A DNA stretch of 38,210 bases from Pseudomonas huaxiensis. GTDB lineage: Bacteria; Pseudomonadota; Gammaproteobacteria; Pseudomonadales; Pseudomonadaceae. The notes beneath the pieces were generated by a model. That model worked only from the letters and a program-made list of their open reading frames with translations. It had not been told where the DNA came from and ran no database searches. The DNA lies in assembly GCF_003231275.1 (NCBI RefSeq), contig NZ_QKVL01000048.1, positions 1 to 38,210 of the forward strand, in the 5' to 3' direction. Every line of letters begins with the position of its first letter. Position 1 is the stretch's first letter. The position numbers and the translations under genes were made by a program. This document shows positions 15,419 through 24,092 of the stretch, piece by piece.

Positions 15419-17467
15419 TTGACCCAATTCAGACCCGCCAGCGCAGTCAAAGGCTCTCGCAGCAGCGCACAGATCGCCGCCTTGTTCGTCGTGCTGATCC
15501 TGTCGATCATCCTGCTGTTCGCCAACTTCGCCTACCTCAACACCCAGGCCAACCACGACAAGCAGTACATCGGCCACGCCGGCGAACTGCGGGTGCTGTC
15601 CCAGCGCATTGCCAAGAACGCTACCGAGGCCGCGGCCGGCAAGACCGTGGCCTTCCGCCTGCTGAGCGAGGCGCGCAATGACTTCGAGCAGCGTTGGGGT
15701 TACCTGAAAAAGGGCGATTCGAGCACCGGCCTGCCGTCGGCGCCGCCGGCGGTGCGCGCCGAGATGGATGCGGTGCAGCGCGACTGGGAAAACCTGCGCA
15801 AGTACACCGATACCATTCTTGCCAGCGAGCAGACCGTGCTGTCTCTGCATCAGGTCGCCGCGACCCTGGCCGAAACCGTGCCGCAGTTGCAGGTCGAGTA
15901 CGAGAAGGTCGTGGAAATCCTCCTGCAGAGTGGCGCGCCAGCCAATCAGGTGGCGGTGGCCCAGCGCCAGGCGCTGCTGGCCGAGCGCATCCTCGGCTCG
16001 GTCAACACCGTACTGGCCGGCGACGACACCTCGGTGCAGGCCGCCGATGCCTTTGGCCGCGACGCCAACCGCTTCGGCCAGGTGCTCGAAGGCATGCTCG
16101 GCGGCAACTCGACCATTCAGGTCACCCGTGTCGAAGACCCCGACGCCCGCGCCCGCCTCGGTGAAATCGCCGAGCTGTTCCAGTTTGTCGCGGGCTCGGT
16201 GGACGAGATTCTTGAAACCTCGCCGGAACTGTTCCGCGTGCGGGAAGCCGCCGGCAATATCTTCAGCCTCTCGCAGACCCTGCTGGACGAAGCCTCGCGC
16301 CTGGCCAGCGGTTTCGAAAACCTCGCCGGCGGGCGCACTCTGGATACCGTCGGCGGCTACGTGCTGGGGTTGCTGGCGCTGGCCTCGATCATCCTGATCG
16401 GCTCGGTGATGGTCCGCGAGACCAACCGCCAGTTGAGCGAAACCGCCGAGAAGAACGAACGCAACCAGCAGGCGATCATGCGCCTGCTGGACGAGATCGA
16501 AGACCTCGCCGACGGCGACCTGACCGTCACCGCCTCGGTCACCGAGGACTTCACTGGCGCCATCGCCGACTCGATCAATTATTCCATCGACCAGCTTCGC
16601 GACCTGGTGGCGACCATCAACCTCAGCGCCGAGGAAGTTGCCAGCGCCGTGGTAGATACCCAGACCACCGCACACCAGCTCGCCAAGGCTTCCGAGCACC
16701 AGGCGCAGCAGATCGCCGATGCATCCATGGCGGTGGGCGATATGGCTGAGTCGATCGACCGGGTGTCCGGGCATGCCTACGAGTCGGCCAAAGTGGCCGA
16801 GCGCTCGGTTGCCATCGCCAACAAGGGCAACGAGGTGGTGCACAACACCATCAACGGCATGGACAACATTCGCGAGCAGATCCAGGACACCGCCAAGCGG
16901 ATCAAGCGCCTTGGCGAGTCTTCCCAGGAAATCGGCGACATCGTCAACCTGATCGACGACATTGCCGACCAGACCAACATCCTCGCCCTCAACGCGGCGA
17001 TCCAGGCGTCCATGGCCGGTGAGGCCGGGCGCGGGTTTGCCGTGGTCGCCGACGAAGTGCAGCGGCTGGCCGAGCGGTCATCGTCGGCGACCCGGCAAAT
17101 CGAAGCGCTGGTGCGGGCGATTCAGGTCGATACCAACGAAGCGGTCATCTCCATGGAGCAGACTACCGCCGAGGTAGTGCGCGGCGCGCGTCTGGCACAG
17201 GATGCCGGCGTGGCCCTGGCCGAGATCGAAGGCGTGTCGCAGACCCTCGCCGAGTTGATCCACAGTATTTCCGACGCGGCGCAGTTGCAGACCTCCTCGG
17301 CCGGACAGATCTCCCACACCATGGCGATCATCCAGCAGATCACCTCGCAGACCTCGTCCGGCTCGACCGCCACCGCCGAAAGCATCGGCAACCTGGCGCG
17401 GATGGCCAGTGAAATGCGTCGCTCGGTTTCGGGCTTCACCCTGCCACCGGCACCGGAGTCGCGCTGA
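15419..17467 (+). CDS. pilJ: PilJ, methyl-accepting-type receptor for type IV pili
   Basis: A 682-residue inner-membrane receptor, the same length as in P. aeruginosa. The first membrane segment lies near residues 19-40 and the second near 309-330. Between them is a periplasmic sensor built of two PilJ-type helical modules. A HAMP-like segment and the cytoplasmic signalling hairpin follow; the tip DQTNILALNAAIQASMAGEA is nearly invariant. The start is TTG (15419-15421), set by AAAGGA upstream and the lack of an in-frame ATG nearby. PilJ is reported to sense pilus retraction or surface contact. The usual downstream gene for its methylation, pilK, is missing here. Confidence 0.96.
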   Translation: MTQFRPASAVKGSRSSAQIAALFVVLILSIILLFANFAYLNTQANHDKQYIGHAGELRVLSQRIAKNATEAAAGKTVAFRLLSEARNDFEQRWGYLKKGDSSTGLPSAPPAVRAEMDAVQRDWENLRKYTDTILASEQTVLSLHQVAATLAETVPQLQVEYEKVVEILLQSGAPANQVAVAQRQALLAERILGSVNTVLAGDDTSVQAADAFGRDANRFGQVLEGMLGGNSTIQVTRVEDPDARARLGEIAELFQFVAGSVDEILETSPELFRVREAAGNIFSLSQTLLDEASRLASGFENLAGGRTLDTVGGYVLGLLALASIILIGSVMVRETNRQLSETAEKNERNQQAIMRLLDEIEDLADGDLTVTASVTEDFTGAIADSINYSIDQLRDLVATINLSAEEVASAVVDTQTTAHQLAKASEHQAQQIADASMAVGDMAESIDRVSGHAYESAKVAERSVAIANKGNEVVHNTINGMDNIREQIQDTAKRIKRLGESSQEIGDIVNLIDDIADQTNILALNAAIQASMAGEAGRGFAVVADEVQRLAERSSSATRQIEALVRAIQVDTNEAVISMEQTTAEVVRGARLAQDAGVALAEIEGVSQTLAELIHSISDAAQLQTSSAGQISHTMAIIQQITSQTSSGSTATAESIGNLARMASEMRRSVSGFTLPPAPESR

Positions 17468-17503
17468 TCCGGCGCGTGGGCATTATTGGCAACTGGAGTG
17501 GGT

Positions 17504-20500
17504 ATGGCTGACCGGCAAGATTTCGTCGCCCTGGCGTGGACCAAGGGGGCGATTGACGAGAGCCTCGGGCAGGCGCGGCAGGCGCTGGACCATTTCGCCG
17601 GCAATTCGGGTGAGGCGCAGGAACTGGGCGGCTTTATCGACAGCCTGCACCAGGTGCACGGCTGTCTGGTGATGCTGGAGCTCAAGGGCGCGGCGCTGCT
17701 TGCCGAAGAAATGGAACTGCTCGCCAGGGCCCTGGGCGAGGGCCGCGTGCCCGCCCTTGGTGAAGCGCAGGGCATGCTGTTTCGGGCACTGATTCAATTG
17801 CCGTTGTACCTGGACCGCCTGCGCGGCGCCCGCCGCGATTTGCCGTTGCTGGCGCTGCCGCTGCTCAATCAGTTGCGCGCTGCCCGGGGTGCCGAGGCCG
17901 TTGGCGAGAGCGCCCTGGGCGTGATTCCCGCGCCGGCGGCCGGAGATAGCCTGGAACTGTCGCTCGATGCCCTGCAAGGCCAGTTGCCGGCGATGCCCGA
18001 CCGCGATGCCCTGCGTTCGGTGGTGGCGGCGGTGCGCGAAGACCTGATCCGTATCAAGGAGCGGCTCGACCAGTTCGTTCGCGGCGACCGCGAGCAACTC
18101 TCGGAACTCGACGCCCTGCTCGCACCGCTGCGGCAGATGGCCGACACCCTGGCGGTGCTGGGCTTCGGCCAGCCGCGGCGGGTCATTCTCGACCAGGTTG
18201 CCGTGTTGCAAGGCGTGGTTCAGGGTCAGCGGGCGCTGGAAGACGCCCTGCTGATGGACGTCGCCGGCGCGCTGCAGTACGCCGAAGCGACGTTGGGCGG
18301 CATGGTCGGCTCCCTTGAATCCCTGAATCAGACGCCGCCGCCCGGTACCGACCTCACGGAAATCCGCCAACTGGTGCTGGATGAAGCCCATGGCGTGCTG
18401 TTGCAGGCCCGCGATCTGATCGCCGATTGCCTTGAAGCCGGTTGGGAGCGCCAGCGCCTGCAGCCGCTTCCCGACCTGCTGGTGCAGATTCGTGGCGCCC
18501 TGGCGATGCTCATGCTGCCGCGACCCGCCGCGCTGGTGCAGCGTTGCACTGACTACCTCCAGGCCCATGTGCTGCAGGCCGAATCGTTGCCCGGCAGTGT
18601 GGAACTGGACCATCTGGCCGACGTGATCGCCAGCCTCGAATGCTACCTGCAAGCCATGAGCATCGACCTGCAGGCCGAGGTCGATCCGCTGCTGGAGCGC
18701 GCCGGCAACGCCCTGGCTGCGCTGGGCTTTGCGGTGCCGACGGTACCGGTGGCGGAAACCCTCGCGGTGGTTGCCGCACCATTGCCGGTGGATGACGAAC
18801 TGCGTGAAGTCTTTCTCGAAGAAGCCGAGGAAGTGCTGCAACAACTGGACGAGCATTGGCAGCAATGGCGCGGCGAGGGTCATCCCCGCGAAGCGCTGGT
18901 CGAACTGCGCCGCGGCTTCCATACGCTCAAGGGCAGTGGCCGCATGGTGCGCGCACAGGTGCTGGCGGAGCTGGCCTGGGGCACTGAGCATCTGCTCAAC
19001 CGCATGCTCGAAGGCCGCGTCGGCAGCAGTGACGATGTGCTCAAGGCGATCGAGCAGGTGCTGACCTTGATGCCGCCGCTGGTGGCCGAATTCGGCAGCG
19101 GCGAGGAACACGCCCATGCGCGGGTCGAGCACCTGGCCGGCCATCTTCATGCGCTGGCGATGAATGACCCGGTGACCGACGGCGAGAAGTCGGACGCTCT
19201 CGACCCGCAACTGCTGGAGATCTTCCGCAACGAGGCGCAGGCCCACCTGGCCAGCCTCGACGCGTTTCTTGAAGGCGCCGAATTGCACCTGCCGGCGCCG
19301 GTCAGCGATGACCTGCAGCGCGCCTTGCACACCCTCAAGGGCAGTGCGGCGATGGCCGGGGTGACCCCGATTGCCGAACTCGCCACCGCGCTGGACCTGC
19401 TGGCGCGGGAGTTCAAGGCCCACCAACTGGGCTTCGATCTCGATGAAATCTACCTGCTGCAAATGGCCGAGCCGCTGATGCGCCGTGGCCTGGAGCAACT
19501 GGGCAGCACGCCGCTGGCGCCGATCAAGGGCGCCGACATTCTTATTGAACAGGTCGATCAAGTGGTCAGCGCGCGGCTGCAGGCACTGCTTGATTTGCCG
19601 AGCGATCAACTGCGAATCAAGCGTGATCCGCAACTGATCGCCAGCTTCCTGAACCAGGGCATGGATATCCTGCTGGACGCTGAGTCGTTGTTGCAGCGCT
19701 GGCAAGAGCACCCGGGCGAGCGCCACGAGCTCAACTCGCTGCTCGACGAACTGACCACCCTCGGCCAGAGCGCTCATCTGGCCAATTTGTGGCAGGTCGA
19801 TGAGCTTTGCGAAGCGCTGCTGGATCTTTACGGTGCGGTGGAAGAGAGCAGCCTCGCGGCCGATGCGCGCTTCTTCGAGGAGGCGCAGCACGCTCACGAA
19901 GCGCTGATCGACATGCTCGACCAGATCGCCGCCGGCCAGGAAGTGGAGCCTTGCCCGGAGCGTCTGCACGCGCTGCGCTCGCTGCTGGAAGAAGGGCTGG
20001 ACCCCGGCGCCATGGGCCTGGTGCGCAGCCAGGGCGGTGGTCCGGCGAGCATCGCCGAGTTGGGCAGCATCACCCGCGAGCTGACCCATCAGGCGGATGA
20101 CCGCGAGTTGGTGGAGCTTTTCCTCGAAGAAGCCATCGATGTCCTCGATAGCGCCGATCAGGCGCTGGCGCGCTGGCTGCAAGACCCGGAAAACGCCTCG
20201 GCGCTGTCTTCGTTGCAGCGTGACCTGCAAACCCTCAAGGGCGGCGCGCAGATGGCCGGCATCGGCGCGCTGGATGTGCTCGCCCATGAACTGGAATTGC
20301 TTTACGAAGGGTTGGTCGATCGACGCTACAGCCCATCGCCGTCGTTGAGCGGTTTGTTGCGCGGCAGCCACGCGCTGTTGGCGCGGATGCTGGCGCAAAT
20401 CAGCCAGGGCCAGCCGCTGGAGTCGGTGGTGGAAACCCTCGCCGGGCTGCGCGAGTTCCGCCACAACGCCGTGCCCCAGACCGGCGCCGCCAAACCCGGC

Positions 20501-22816
20501 GCGCAGGTGGAGCAGGAAGGCGACAAGGAGCTGCTGGAAGTCTTCCTCGAAGAAGGCGTGGATATCGTCGAAAGCGCCGCAGCAGCGCTGACCCGCTGGC
20601 AGGCCGATCCGCGTAACAGCGTCGAAGTGGAAAACCTCCTGCGTGACCTGCACACCCTCAAGGGCGGCGCGCGGATGGTGGAAATCGCGCCCATCGGCGA
20701 CCTCGCCCACGAACTCGAATTCCTCTATGAACACCTTGCCGCCGGCCAGCTCCAGCCCAGTCCGGCGCTGTTCAGCCTGTTGCAAAACTGTCACGACCGG
20801 CTGGCGCACATGCTCGACGCGGTGCGCCTGCAACAGCCGCTGCATGCGGCCACCGCGCTGATCGACTACATCCGCAATTTCAGCAGCGCGGCCCTGAGCG
20901 ACAGCGCCGCTGCCGCTCAGAGCAACGATGCGGCCCCTGCCGAAGCACCCGCCCCGGCGCCGGAGCGCGCGGCGCTCGATGTGGTCAAGGTCAACGCCGA
21001 ACTGCTCGACGACCTCGGCAACCTGGCGGCCGAAACCTCCATCGCCCGTGGCCGCCTGGAGCAGCAGGTCAACGATGCGCAGGTGGCCCTGAATGAAATG
21101 GAAACCACGCTGGAGCGCATGCGCGATCAGTTGCGCCGGCTCGACACCGAAACCCAGGGCGGCATCCTCAGCCGCCTGCAGGCCGAAGGTGATGCGCTGG
21201 GCTACGAAGACTTCGACCCGCTGGAGATGGACCGCCATTCGCAGTTGCAGCAGTTGTCCCGGGCGTTGTCGGAGTCGGCCTCCGACCTGCTCGACCTGAA
21301 AGAAACCCTGACCGTGCGCAACCAGACGGCGCAGGGCCTGTTGCAGCAGCAGGCGCGGGTCAACAGCGAGTTGCAGGAAGGCCTGATGCGCACCCGCATG
21401 GTGCCGTTCGAGCGACTGGTGCCGCGCTTGCAACGGGTGGTGCGTCAGGTTGCCAGTGAGCTGGGCAAGCAGGTCGAACTGGTGGTGGGCAACGCCGAGG
21501 GCGAAATGGACCGCAGCGTGCTGGAACGCATGGTCGCGCCGTTGGAGCACATGCTGCGCAACGCCGTCGACCACGGCCTGGAAAGCCGCGAAGCGCGGCT
21601 GGCGGCGGGCAAGCCGGAGCTGGGCATGATCGCCCTGAACCTGCTGCACGAAGGCGCCGACATTGTTATCGAAATGTTCGACGACGGCGCCGGGGTGCCG
21701 CTGGAAGCGGTGCGGACCAAGGCCATCAAGCGTGGACTGCTGGCGCCGGACAGCGAACTCAGCGACCACGAAGTGATGCAGTTCATCCTGCAGCCGGGAT
21801 TCTCCACCGCCGAGAAAATCACCCAGATTTCCGGGCGCGGCCTGGGCATGGACGTGGTCCATGAAGAGGTCAAGCAGCTCGGCGGCTCCATGGTTATCAG
21901 CTCGGTGCCCGGCAAGGGCGCGCGCTTCCTGATTCGCCTGCCGTTCACCGTCTCGGTCAACCGCGCGCTGATGGTGCATTGTGGCGAGGAACAATACGCG
22001 CTGCCGCTCAATGCCATCGATGGCGTGGTGCGGGTGCCACCTGCGGAGCTTGAGACCTGCTATCAGCTCGACCCGCCGCGCTACGAGTACGCCGGACATC
22101 GCTACGAGCTGCGTTACCTCGGCGAGTTGCTGCAAGGCGAGCGACAGCCGCGCCTGCTGGGCCAGAGCCTGCCGTTGCCGGTGTTGCTGGTGCATGCCCA
22201 TGACCAGCAGTTCGCAGTCCAGGTGGACAGCCTCTCGGCCAGCCGCGAAATCGTGGTCAAGAGCCTCGGCCCGCAGTTCGCTGCGGTACAGGGCCTGGCC
22301 GGGGCGACGCTGCTGGGCGATGGCCGGGTGGTGTTGATCCTTGATCTGCTGGAGCAGTTGCGCGCCTTGCACCTGCGCCTGTCGCGGCAGGCCGACACCA
22401 CCACGCGCCACGCCAGCGCGGCGCTGCTCGGTGGTCCGGCGCGGCCGCTGCTGGTGCTGGTGGTGGACGACTCGGTGACGGTGCGCAAGGTCACCGGGCG
22501 CCTGCTGGAGCGTCACGGGATGAACGTGCTGACTGCCAAGGACGGTGTCGACGCCATGGCCGTGCTGCAGGAACACCGGCCCGACGTGCTGCTGCTGGAT
22601 ATCGAAATGCCGCGGATGGACGGCTTCGAAGTGGCGACCCAGGTGCGTCATGACCCGAAGCTGAAGAACCTGCCGATCATCATGATCACCTCTCGGACCG
22701 GCCAGAAGCACCGCGACCGGGCCATGGCGATCGGCGTCAACGACTACCTGGGCAAGCCGTACCAGGAATCGGTGCTGTTGCAGAGCATCGCCCGCTGGAG
22801 CCATTCCCATGCTTGA
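17504..22816 (+). CDS. chpA: ChpA (PilL), multi-domain hybrid histidine kinase of the Chp system
   Basis: A 1770-residue CheA-type kinase, shorter than P. aeruginosa ChpA (about 2470). In order: a FimL-like N-terminal region (about 1-280) with degenerate phosphotransfer folds; a phosphotransfer domain with His473 (FHTLKGSG); a second with His609 (LHTLKGSA); a third with Thr751 in the histidine position (LTTLGQSA); a fourth with Gln909 (LQTLKGGA); a fifth with His1050 (LHTLKGGA); an Ala/Pro linker; the CheA dimerisation and ATPase core (N-box MLRNAVDHG at 1350, DDGAG, GRGLGMDVV); a CheW domain (about 1476-1625); and a receiver with Asp1699. The ATG at 17504 follows GGAG. It begins 36 bp after pilJ and overlaps chpC by 8 bases. 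Confidence 0.96.
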   Translation: MADRQDFVALAWTKGAIDESLGQARQALDHFAGNSGEAQELGGFIDSLHQVHGCLVMLELKGAALLAEEMELLARALGEGRVPALGEAQGMLFRALIQLPLYLDRLRGARRDLPLLALPLLNQLRAARGAEAVGESALGVIPAPAAGDSLELSLDALQGQLPAMPDRDALRSVVAAVREDLIRIKERLDQFVRGDREQLSELDALLAPLRQMADTLAVLGFGQPRRVILDQVAVLQGVVQGQRALEDALLMDVAGALQYAEATLGGMVGSLESLNQTPPPGTDLTEIRQLVLDEAHGVLLQARDLIADCLEAGWERQRLQPLPDLLVQIRGALAMLMLPRPAALVQRCTDYLQAHVLQAESLPGSVELDHLADVIASLECYLQAMSIDLQAEVDPLLERAGNALAALGFAVPTVPVAETLAVVAAPLPVDDELREVFLEEAEEVLQQLDEHWQQWRGEGHPREALVELRRGFHTLKGSGRMVRAQVLAELAWGTEHLLNRMLEGRVGSSDDVLKAIEQVLTLMPPLVAEFGSGEEHAHARVEHLAGHLHALAMNDPVTDGEKSDALDPQLLEIFRNEAQAHLASLDAFLEGAELHLPAPVSDDLQRALHTLKGSAAMAGVTPIAELATALDLLAREFKAHQLGFDLDEIYLLQMAEPLMRRGLEQLGSTPLAPIKGADILIEQVDQVVSARLQALLDLPSDQLRIKRDPQLIASFLNQGMDILLDAESLLQRWQEHPGERHELNSLLDELTTLGQSAHLANLWQVDELCEALLDLYGAVEESSLAADARFFEEAQHAHEALIDMLDQIAAGQEVEPCPERLHALRSLLEEGLDPGAMGLVRSQGGGPASIAELGSITRELTHQADDRELVELFLEEAIDVLDSADQALARWLQDPENASALSSLQRDLQTLKGGAQMAGIGALDVLAHELELLYEGLVDRRYSPSPSLSGLLRGSHALLARMLAQISQGQPLESVVETLAGLREFRHNAVPQTGAAKPGAQVEQEGDKELLEVFLEEGVDIVESAAAALTRWQADPRNSVEVENLLRDLHTLKGGARMVEIAPIGDLAHELEFLYEHLAAGQLQPSPALFSLLQNCHDRLAHMLDAVRLQQPLHAATALIDYIRNFSSAALSDSAAAAQSNDAAPAEAPAPAPERAALDVVKVNAELLDDLGNLAAETSIARGRLEQQVNDAQVALNEMETTLERMRDQLRRLDTETQGGILSRLQAEGDALGYEDFDPLEMDRHSQLQQLSRALSESASDLLDLKETLTVRNQTAQGLLQQQARVNSELQEGLMRTRMVPFERLVPRLQRVVRQVASELGKQVELVVGNAEGEMDRSVLERMVAPLEHMLRNAVDHGLESREARLAAGKPELGMIALNLLHEGADIVIEMFDDGAGVPLEAVRTKAIKRGLLAPDSELSDHEVMQFILQPGFSTAEKITQISGRGLGMDVVHEEVKQLGGSMVISSVPGKGARFLIRLPFTVSVNRALMVHCGEEQYALPLNAIDGVVRVPPAELETCYQLDPPRYEYAGHRYELRYLGELLQGERQPRLLGQSLPLPVLLVHAHDQQFAVQVDSLSASREIVVKSLGPQFAAVQGLAGATLLGDGRVVLILDLLEQLRALHLRLSRQADTTTRHASAALLGGPARPLLVLVVDDSVTVRKVTGRLLERHGMNVLTAKDGVDAMAVLQEHRPDVLLLDIEMPRMDGFEVATQVRHDPKLKNLPIIMITSRTGQKHRDRAMAIGVNDYLGKPYQESVLLQSIARWSHSHA

Positions 22817-23267
22817 ACAAGGGGCCCGCAATGGCCGTCGCAGCAGCCTGACCGGGCTGTTGCTGCCGTTGAGCGACCGCTGCCTGGTGCTGCCCAACGT
22901 GGCGGTGGCCGAACTGATCGGTTACCAGGCCTGCACCCCGGCGCCTGACCAGCCGGCCTGGCTGCTGGGCTGGATCGACTGGCGCAGCCAGCGCTTGCCG
23001 CTGCTGAGTTTCGAGGCCGCCTGTGGTGGCCAGACCCAGGTCGGCGAGCGCGCGCGGATTGTCGTGCTCAATGCCCTGGGCGGTGCCCAGCGCAGTTTCT
23101 TCGCCTTGCTCGTGCAGGGCATTCCGCGCTCTTGCAAGCTCGACAGCCAGCTCAACTATGTCGATGTGCCGCTCAGCGAACTGGAGCTGGCGGCGGTGCA
23201 GGTGGGCGAGCAAGTCGCCCGGGTGCCGGATCTGGTCGGTCTGGAACGGCTGCTGCCGCCCGTTTAG
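22809..23267 (+). CDS. chpC: ChpC, CheW-like adaptor
   Basis: A 152-residue CheW-like protein that follows chpA directly and overlaps it by 8 bases. Recognisable parts are LLLPLSDRCLVLPNVAVAELIGY near the N-terminus (cut for clarity), WLLGWIDWRSQRLPLLSFE and LDSQLNYVDVPL. In P. aeruginosa ChpC is a second adaptor thought to bring another receptor to ChpA. Here it takes the place where chpB would be expected. Its stop overlaps the stop of the convergent rsmE gene. Confidence 0.88.
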   Translation: MLEQGARNGRRSSLTGLLLPLSDRCLVLPNVAVAELIGYQACTPAPDQPAWLLGWIDWRSQRLPLLSFEAACGGQTQVGERARIVVLNALGGAQRSFFALLVQGIPRSCKLDSQLNYVDVPLSELELAAVQVGEQVARVPDLVGLERLLPPV

Positions 23268-23983
23268 AAATCACCCCAGAGTTGCTGCGCCACCGCCAGC
23301 GCCACCACCGGCGCGGTTTCGGTGCGCAGCACCCGTGGGCCGAGGCGCGCGGCGTGGAAGCCGGCGGCCTTGGCCTGATCGACTTCCGCTTCGGACAAAC
23401 CGCCTTCCGGGCCGATCAGAAACGCCAGGCTGTCCGGCCGGGCGTGGCTGACCAGCGGCTCGGCCACCGGGTGCAGGACCAGCTTGAGTTGCTCGTCGCT
23501 GCTGGCCAGCCATTCAGCCAGGGTGAGCGGTGGATTGATCTGCGGCACGCTGGAGCGTCCGCACTGTTCACAGGCGCTGATCGCCACCTGGCGCCAGTGG
23601 GCCAGGCGCTTGTCGGCGCGCTCGTCTTTCAGGCGCACTTCGCAGCGCTCGCTGACGATCGGCGTGATCACGTTGACGCCCAGTTCGGTGGCTTTCTGGA
23701 TCGCCCAGTCCATCCGCTCGCCACGGGACAGACCTTGGCCGAGGTGGATGTGCAGCGAAGATTCGGCTTGGCCGGGGAGGGCTTCGGTGAGGCTGACGCG
23801 CACGGTTTTCTTGCCGACTTCGAGCAGTTGGCCGAGGTATTCCTGGCCGCTGCCGTCGAACAGTTGCACGGCGTCGCCGACGGCCATGCGCAGCACGCGG
23901 CCGATGTAGTGGGCCTGGGTTTCAGGCAGATCGTGTTCGCCGAGGCTGAGCGGGGCGTCGATGAAAAAGCGGGAGAGTCTCAT
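23264..23983 (-). CDS. rsmE: 16S rRNA m3U1498 methyltransferase
   Basis: A 239-residue SPOUT-class methyltransferase that makes 3-methyluridine at position 1498 of 16S rRNA. The N-terminal PUA-like domain (MRLSRFFID, HYIGRVLRM) binds RNA. The knotted C-terminal domain holds the SAM site: FLIGPEGGLSEAE and LGPRVLRTETAPV. The middle segment AIQKATELGV is a further family mark. No strong ribosome site precedes the ATG. It lies downstream of bioA on the same strand, with a REP pair in the 109-bp gap, and its 3' end overlaps chpC by 4 bases. Confidence 0.97.
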   Translation of the reverse strand: MRLSRFFIDAPLSLGEHDLPETQAHYIGRVLRMAVGDAVQLFDGSGQEYLGQLLEVGKKTVRVSLTEALPGQAESSLHIHLGQGLSRGERMDWAIQKATELGVNVITPIVSERCEVRLKDERADKRLAHWRQVAISACEQCGRSSVPQINPPLTLAEWLASSDEQLKLVLHPVAEPLVSHARPDSLAFLIGPEGGLSEAEVDQAKAAGFHAARLGPRVLRTETAPVVALAVAQQLWGDF

Positions 23984-24017
23984 GGTCGGGCTCGGTTACA
24001 GAATTGAGGTGTCAGGG

Positions 24018-24063
24018 CATCGCGAGCAAGCTCGCTCCTACAGGAGCGAGCTTGCTCGCGATG
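24018..24063. repeat. Paired REP element between bioA and rsmE, family 1
   Basis: Two 22-base arms (24018-24039 and 24042-24063) are perfect inverted copies with only two bases between them. The core, GGAGCGAGCTTGCTCGCGATG, is the same family as the pair at 7861-7930 (shown only in part). It would fold into a strong hairpin in the bioA-rsmE transcript and may act as an mRNA barrier between the two. Confidence 0.88.
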
Positions 24064-24092
24064 AGGCCCTCACGGGCGATAAACGATCAGGA

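Noticed and set aside
17483..22897. An 1804-codon open frame on the minus strand opposite chpA
   Set aside because: It is the antisense shadow of a long high-GC gene with strong third-position bias. Its product is rich in His, Gln and Arg without any domain, while the plus strand has clear domains throughout.
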